Source: Saccharomycopsis fibuligera x Saccharomycopsis cf. fibuligera (Eukaryota > Ascomycota > Saccharomycetes > Ascoideales > Saccharomycopsidaceae). Taken from it: DNA of 64,000 nt. The position numbers were made by a program, and so were the translations under genes. This document shows positions 57,660 to 64,000 of the stretch, piece by piece. The notes beneath the pieces were generated by a model, which saw nothing but the letters and a program-made list of their open reading frames with translations, had not been told where the DNA came from and searched no databases. Within the stretch, counting starts at the first letter, position 1, and each line of letters opens with the position of its first letter. The stretch spans positions 806,001 to 870,000 of the forward strand of contig CP012812.1 in the NCBI GenBank assembly GCA_001936135.1. Direction: 5' to 3'.

Positions 57660-59325
57660 TTAAGCAATAGTGCTACCAAGCATACAATGGAAATGTATAC
57701 AACAGCCTTACGCTCAAAAGTGATCATAAGTTAGAGCTATACTGCTGAAAAATTTTACCTTATATAGATAGGATTTTCCGATTCAGGAACTCCTGACTTT
57801 AGTCAGAGACAATCCAAATAACCAATCAGAAGACAGTCACTTGTATAGAACAAGCTAAAGCAACAGACTCCAGATAATGCACCAAGCAGATGGCTGTCTG
57901 ACATATAGACTTCAAGTGACATTGTTGCGCAGTCATTATTTTCTTTATGTCCGGTTTTGACCTCAGCTTTACTTGAAACTATATTGTTGTAACATACTAA
58001 TACTGTAGACTGTCAAATTCCCTGCACCAAATCTAAGTTAAAGTTATAGAGCCAAGATTGCTACTAAACGGAACTTATTGGTTTAAAATTCTAGAGCTTA
58101 TTAATTAACTGCTGGTATCTGGTGACACGATCCAATAATCTGGTACTTACACTGCACCTTATATGGTAACAAACTAGCTCTGTAAAGTAAGCTTAATGCG
58201 ACTTGTTGGAACACATTTAAGTTGTCTCATAAGCAGCTAGAATTGACGGATAAAAATCCGATAGAGTCGGATACTTTTGAAGTCGAGGTTTAAAGCCAAC
58301 TACCCACTTCCGCATAATCATTTCACTCTCGGATTTAACACTCCTTCAGAAAATGTGGTGTTATATAGTAAGAGATGTACTAAATTTCCCCGAAGCAAAT
58401 TGTACGGATCTGCATCTTTGTATGTTTCTTCAAAGACAAACCTGCATTATTAATGCTAACGTTTTTTTTAGAAACAATAACTAGAGACGTTTTAGAATAC
58501 GACATTAGAATAAAGCAAAGTACACCAAAAAAAAGGCGAAATGGACCGCGGTGAATATTACTAACACGACTATTACGCTCTCATATATACGACATAAAAG
58601 CATTTAAACTTTCATATCGTCAGTCATCTGTGTCCTATGAATTTTATCACAATATAAAGTAGATCGGTAATCTCAAAGATTTCGATTTTGAACCGAAGCT
58701 GCATTTCTTATTATAAAGAGGAGTGCCTCTTTTTGCTTATAGTTTTCCTTTATAGTTAATCTCTGTCTCAATTTTAATCCTCTCATTTGCACAAATTTCT
58801 GCGTTGGCCGTCTGTATGTGCGGACCTCATAATTAGGGGCAATTAGTATTATAATTATGGACGACTCTCGGCCATAGTTCTTTGTATAAATTTTTAAATA
58901 CAGATACAAAGAAATGAGTTTCTATTTTTTCAAGAAAACTTACTGTTTATTTGATCTAAGCTTTAAAGGCCTAGCTGTTGTTAAATTTAAAATTTTTACA
59001 TATGTCTATAAAGACCAGTGTACTCGGCTATAAGTGCATATTTAACCTAGTCGGGTATACAACAAAAAAGTTCTTTTTTGTTTTTGTTTAAAAAAAAAAA
59101 GATACAATGGCGTAATATCCTCAGTTCTTGCGGACGACAGTCAGCCAGATGTGAAGATTCATTGGATACAAAGCATTTGGAAGTTTTAGGGGAAATAAGT
59201 CTTGACAAGAGTAGGTAGCCATCTCAAAGGCATGCCTTCTGGCTTTGGTGATAGATTCGCGGTAATTATGAACGGGCATTTGGGTTTTACAAAGTAAAGT
59301 TCGTTGACCGTTTAAGCTAGCGTTT

Positions 59326-59345
59326 GTACATGCGTAGGCATGTAC
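59326..59345. repeat. 8-bp hairpin palindrome
   Basis: GTACATGC, loop GTAG, GCATGTAC within the gene-free interval. Confidence 0.75.
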
Positions 59346-62300
59346 GAGTAGCTGTTCCTGTTAGCATGCAATACTACTGCATATAGTGAACGCAATAGCG
59401 TATTTAGGAGACACGCGCAAATGCATAATAAATGATTGACGACTCTTAAAACTTTCGAATTCGGCTTCGTGTTCGCTGATTTGGCAAGACAAAATTGTAT
59501 TGACTTATGATGATAGAGTTAAAATTCACTAAAGTTTTTTGAGGTGTATGTACTTGGACAGTTGGCTAGTTTGCTATGACATATTTCATTTACCAAAATC
59601 ACGGAGAGAGCTATGAAACTTTATCTTTTTCTTTTTTGTTATTGGATAAATTCTGCGTGTAGAATCAACCCACTTTACAGTAGTAATGCTAATCAGAGGA
59701 ACCACAACTGAGCCTGCATATATTCAAAACATATAGTAAGTGATAGCCATTTATGGCTCTTTCGCTAACGCTCGACTAGGGCCTGCATCTTTTTTTTTTT
59801 TTTTTTTTTTACACAGCAGCGCCGTGCTCGCTAGCTGTGTTCTTTCGGGAAAATAATCCCCCTTTCCCGTTTATTTTCAACTTTATTTGAGGCGTCTAGA
59901 AACACACACACACCAGTAGCCGAGAAGCCATATATGTTGATCTAAAACCATCAGATAATAATGACTTAGGCAACCAAGCTCGCTTAGTACAGTGAGTTAC
60001 AACTATATGCAACCCGGTGTGCTTGATAAGATAAAAGACTCATACGTGAACTCTGAGAGAAAAGGAGTAGAAAAATTATACGCTGAGTGACATTCATATT
60101 CACATATATCCAATAGAAAAAAACTCTTGGACAAAGCCATGCAAAGAGATTTTGTCTCGATTTCAGCCTCGGATCGTTTCGCTCTATGGTCAATCATTTG
60201 GAGGAAACTCAATAGTAAAGTACTATCAGACGGAGGAGGATAAGAGTTGCTCTTTTGCGCGTGTACCAACACTACAGACGATGCTGGTGTATTGAAGCAT
60301 CGAAGAAGTCCACAGTCTCCCCCACCTCCATAAAAGGAAGAGTGTAGCAGTGAATGGTATCAAATTCCTAGACATATATAACAAAGACTTAGAATAGACA
60401 CATTATCTTTGACTTTTGTGAACGCACATCTTGAAAACAATAGTGCTTATGTGTGCTGTGCTTATCAATACGGGGCATTGCCGTTAACAATAATACTATA
60501 TGGTGCAATTGAAACCAACGCGACTCAATATAAAACAAGTTTTCGCAGTATTAGCATCATGCTTACTTGCTTAGGAATCAGTATTACAGAAAGCAAACGC
60601 TTGCGAGTTTTTTTTCCAGTTGAGATGGAAACAGAGGCATTACACATCTGACAATCTTGAAATTCCCAACGTGTTTTGCAAATATTAATAAAATTCTAAG
60701 ACACCCTGTAAATTACTCAAAGTCTTATCGCTTTGAAAGCATAACGTCAGATCCATAGCTTGTAAAATACCAAAAGGGATTTGTAGACTTTGCTAAAACT
60801 CTTTGAATATCATTTCTCAAATTTTTCTTCTGCGTATATATTATGCTCAAAACTTCCCAGTGAAAACACAAACCAATATCTAAATACATTTTAAATTACA
60901 ACTATTTTATTGGTGAGATCCTGATAGTAAAAATTAAGCAATACTTGTTCAACTGCTATATACTCAGATTTCTCTCACAATACATACAGCGTTAATGTTG
61001 AAATTTAATAGTCACGGGTGCTTTTGTTTTATATTTCAAAGTATGTTTTGCAATTAATGCTGCAAGATAAATTACCTGAAGTTTTGAAGCTCGACCGAGG
61101 AGGCTTAGTGTGCTGTCCCCTCTCCAAGAAAAAAAATAAAAAAATAAAGTTCATGTGGCAGAGGTAAATAATAAAATCATGTTTGTATTGTGCAACATTT
61201 TGTGGTATACACTGGCTTTGCTTGGCTGCAAATCTGTAATTATTTTTTTGATGTACTGTTTGCAGTTAGCACCTACTACGATTGTCTTGGAAAAAAAAAT
61301 TCGCCTAATGCTCTAAAAAAGCAAAGCAATTCTCGATGTAGCTTTAGTAATTGGACGTTCCAGGACATAAAGGAGAGTCTGCACTGACAGCCCATTGAAA
61401 TAGTGCCATCACAACATTGACAATCTACTGAGCATAGAATACACTGAAAGCGTAAGAAATGAAGCCTTGGACAATTGAAAAAAAAAAAAAAAGAAAGAAT
61501 TGTATTCGCCCTAGATCAGTAATTTTTTACAACGCTTGCGCTTCTATTTCTTTTTGAACAGCCAATGTCTTTTTCCAAATGCTTATTGTAATTTGAAGTG
61601 TAAAAGGAAGATCTGCACAGATAAATAATGTAGCATAATGTGCATTCAAGCTATATAAGAAGATAGTTTGAAGCTGTATAACAGAACAACAAAAGAGTTC
61701 CTTTTCATCGAAATCAGCTGGCTCACTCTTCTGAAAAAGTTGATAATAAGCCAGAATAATTATTGAAAATAATTATTGCAAAATATGTTTAAACCAACTG
61801 GCAAACAAGTGGTTGAATTATTTAATAGGGAAAATCAAAATTTGTGTGCGATAGAGGTTGCCTGAAGGTAGTATACGTATTATTGACCGTCGCTAGCCGG
61901 CTGATTCTCTGGCATTTTGGTTCTACAAAATATTCAATTTGCACATCTCGCATATGCAAGTACTACAGAATTGCGCTGCACTTATGGTAGCATATGCATG
62001 CATGTCTCTTTGCATATTATAACTGGCATACATAGGGTTAATCGTGGCTAATTTATTTCGACTTTTCAGTAACTGATATGCATGTAAACGCAGTTACACA
62101 ATGTCAGTTCAAAACTGTTTCTCTTTTTCTGTTTTATCCCAATGCGCTTCCAAGGTTTTTATGTGAATGTGGATAATTTAGAAAAACAAAGGTTGAAAAG
62201 TAAGGCGTCGAGTCTGCTCCCTGAAAAAACCATCGTTATTTATATATGTCTTTTCCTTGCTGCCTTTCGTAGTTCAGTAACTCTTTTCACTGCTCTATTC

Positions 62301-62604
62301 TGCAAATATTCTTATTCAGAGCAATCCCTGCCATATTTGATAATATTCAATTACTTAATAGCTTGTCAAAAGAGCCTTATTACAATTAATATATATTGCC
62401 CCAGTCTGGTAACATCATTTAAACATTTCAACAGCACTTTTTACTGTTCTACGTGGTTTTTTAGAGTTACTGTGCAAAAAACTTGGCTTTCTCTAGTCAA
62501 ATTCTTCAGTTAGCAATTTTCAAACTTTTCGTCCCGTTGCTTTTTTTTGACTTCAATATCCAAATGGATTTTACTTCGGGCTCTAAAAAAAATTGAATAA
62601 AAAT

Positions 62605-64000
62605 ATGACAAAAATTCCTCTTTACCTCAAGCTTAAACCACTAAGCGGGCCTACGAAGTTCACCAATAACCAAAAAGTAATACAACAGTCATCATTGAAA
62701 GAAAATGCAATTGACATTGTCTCGGGAAAAGATGCTGACAACAATTTCAAAGTTGCATCCAGCTACTCCTTTGATAAAGTTTTCAACGAAGAATGCACCA
62801 CATCTACTCTCTACAATCTGATATTGCATAATTCTATCCAAGATCTCATATTCAAACAAGCTGACACTACAGTTTTCACCCTCGGCCCATCCAACAGCGG
62901 AAAATCGTACTCATTATTTGGCAAAAACAATGGAAATAGTGGCATGATACATTATGCCTTGAAAGAATTGTTCAATCAAACTGAAAAATGGAATGGTTCC
63001 AATTATGAAGAAAGTGTGTTTCATGAGATTTTGGGGGTTTACTATGGCGGATTGTTGTTGAACGCCAACGATATCGTTGATGATCCCAAGCAAAAAAGAA
63101 AACAGCAGCCAGATCAGCAGCAGCAACAACAACAAATACTTCTCAGAAAGAATGTTATGAAAGACAACACAAATGACAATGAAAGCATCAGAGCCGGCAA
63201 AAGCACTAAAGGTGTAAACACTGCACCAGTACAAAGCAAACAGATCATATCCATCAGCATGTATGAAATATACAACGACTCCATAATAGATTTACTTGAG
63301 TTGACCAAAGACTATGCATTTCTCAAAAAGCAAATTAAAAAACAAAGTCACAAGTCAACTGAGATATTTACTGATATGAAAGATGGCAAAATAAAACCAG
63401 CAAACATTTTTACAATATCTGTGTCATCTTTCGAACAAGCAGAGTTATTAATTGAATCTGGTCTTAAACGTAGACATGTTTCTTCTACGAACATCAATTC
63501 TATGTCATCCAGATCTCATTTATTTTTGTTGGTTAATGTGCACTCGATTTCTTTGAAAGACCTTTCCAAATCATCCACAATCAAACCAACATTCTCTTCA
63601 AGTTTAGGAAAAAGTGTTTTGACCCATGATGCTTTTCCTGGCAAACAGCTCAAAGTAAAAACATCGCGTTTAACTATATCCGACTTGGCTTGTTCCGAAC
63701 GCTCAAAAGCTGCACAAACCGGAAATAATAAAACTGCTTTTCATGAAGGAAATGTCACTAATCAGTCTTTGACAGAATTGGGAAGAATTTTGAACATTTT
63801 AAACAAAAGCAAAAATAAAACAAAGGAGAAGTCTCTTATCAGAACAGACAAACTAACGCGTCTTTTGCTCAGTGATTACATTAGCAACCCTGATAACAAG
63901 TTAGCGATCTTGGTCAATATCAACCCATATGGTGATATTGCAACCATATTATCTACATTACGCTTGATATCACCATTGCCTAAATTCAAAAACTCTTTGG
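62605..64000 (+). CDS. Divergent kinesin motor, kinesin-6-like (cut by window edge)
   Basis: Microtubule motor; the first 465 codons are in the window and the frame is still open. It begins MTKIPLYLKLKPLSGP, a motor-domain first strand. The P-loop is GPSNSGKSYSLFG (residue 94 on), switch I is NINSMSSRSHLFLLV (Asn 298 region), and switch II is ISDLACSERSKAAQ, where the usual DLAG Gly is Cys at residue 363. NQSLTELGRILNIL and DKLTRLLLSDYI follow. A long Gln/Lys-rich insert (about 150-210) comes just before SMYEIYNDSIIDLL, as in the loop-6 insert of kinesin-6 motors, and the NSGK form of the P-loop is also typical of that class. S. cerevisiae has no kinesin-6, so the subfamily call is tentative. 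Confidence 0.85.
   Translation, partial: MTKIPLYLKLKPLSGPTKFTNNQKVIQQSSLKENAIDIVSGKDADNNFKVASSYSFDKVFNEECTTSTLYNLILHNSIQDLIFKQADTTVFTLGPSNSGKSYSLFGKNNGNSGMIHYALKELFNQTEKWNGSNYEESVFHEILGVYYGGLLLNANDIVDDPKQKRKQQPDQQQQQQQILLRKNVMKDNTNDNESIRAGKSTKGVNTAPVQSKQIISISMYEIYNDSIIDLLELTKDYAFLKKQIKKQSHKSTEIFTDMKDGKIKPANIFTISVSSFEQAELLIESGLKRRHVSSTNINSMSSRSHLFLLVNVHSISLKDLSKSSTIKPTFSSSLGKSVLTHDAFPGKQLKVKTSRLTISDLACSERSKAAQTGNNKTAFHEGNVTNQSLTELGRILNILNKSKNKTKEKSLIRTDKLTRLLLSDYISNPDNKLAILVNINPYGDIATILSTLRLISPLPKFKNSL

Larger units (their letters stand above)
56361..62604. other. 6.2-kb gene-free interval, candidate regional centromere
   Basis: No convincing protein gene, tRNA or mobile element was found on either strand over 6,244 bp; all open frames are short and lack family motifs. 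It holds homopolymer runs (A21 near 57532, T22 near 59791, A14 near 61481) and small inverted repeats listed separately. It is several times longer than any other gap here. CTG-clade regional centromeres lie in such gaps, so this is a candidate only. No large flanking inverted repeat was spotted by eye. Confidence 0.45.

Noticed and set aside
60003-60651. Short open frames in the gene-free interval
   Set aside because: All are under 95 codons with unremarkable composition and no motif; expected by chance in 6 kb.

Overview
This is nuclear chromosomal DNA of a budding yeast (Saccharomycotina), most likely a CTG-clade species in the Lodderomyces / Candida parapsilosis neighbourhood; the exact species cannot be fixed from the sequence alone. 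Reasons: single-copy yeast housekeeping genes (SUA7, GPI2, ATP4, MSI1, MED8, RPS9, RIM2, ACF2, AHP1, URA3, TIM9, RPL17, QCR8, FIS1); short introns with a GTATGT/GTAAGT 5' site and a TACTAAC branch point; eIF3m and a nuclear Var1/uS3m-like gene, both missing from the S. cerevisiae nucleus; near absence of CTG codons in highly expressed genes; very long polyQ, polyN and trinucleotide tracts; and regional architecture with E-box (CACGTG) ribosomal promoters. Translations assume CTG may be read as serine.

Layout: 0.0-6.7 kb: SUA7 (cut by the left edge), GPI2, an Asn-rich protein of unknown role, and a two-exon velvet-domain regulator. 7.5-15.9 kb: ATP4, MSI1, MED8, RPS9 and RIM2. 15.9-20.2 kb: microsatellite-rich spacers around a Wbp11-like gene. 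20.2-29.8 kb: a 1,892-residue DH-like protein and the GH81 glucanase ACF2. 29.8-31.2 kb: a gene-free, GC-richer spacer with a perfect 22-bp palindrome. 31.2-38 kb: AHP1, URA3, TIM9, eIF3m and nuclear uS3m. 38-45 kb: the polyQ LIM-binding regulator MFG1 and the golgin COY1. 45-47.2 kb: a mobile-element nest with tRNA-Asn, tRNA-Leu, a solo LTR with target-site duplication, a LINE relic and an enclosing inverted repeat. 47.2-56.4 kb: RPL17, an unknown gene, QCR8, an MNN11-like mannosyltransferase, a three-exon unknown gene and FIS1 with a 19-nt micro-exon. 56.4-62.6 kb: 6.2 kb with no gene, the best centromere candidate here. 62.6-64 kb: start of a divergent kinesin.

The genes are mostly unrelated housekeeping functions: transcription (SUA7, MED8), chromatin assembly (MSI1), translation (RPS9, RPL17, eIF3m, two tRNAs), mitochondria (ATP4, QCR8, TIM9, RIM2, uS3m, FIS1) and cell surface (GPI2, ACF2, MNN11-like). 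Two regulators stand out, the velvet-domain protein and Mfg1, both from families tied to development or filamentation in fungi. Several genes here (velvet, RPS9, RPL17, QCR8, TIM9, FIS1, the three-exon gene) only become complete when introns are modelled.
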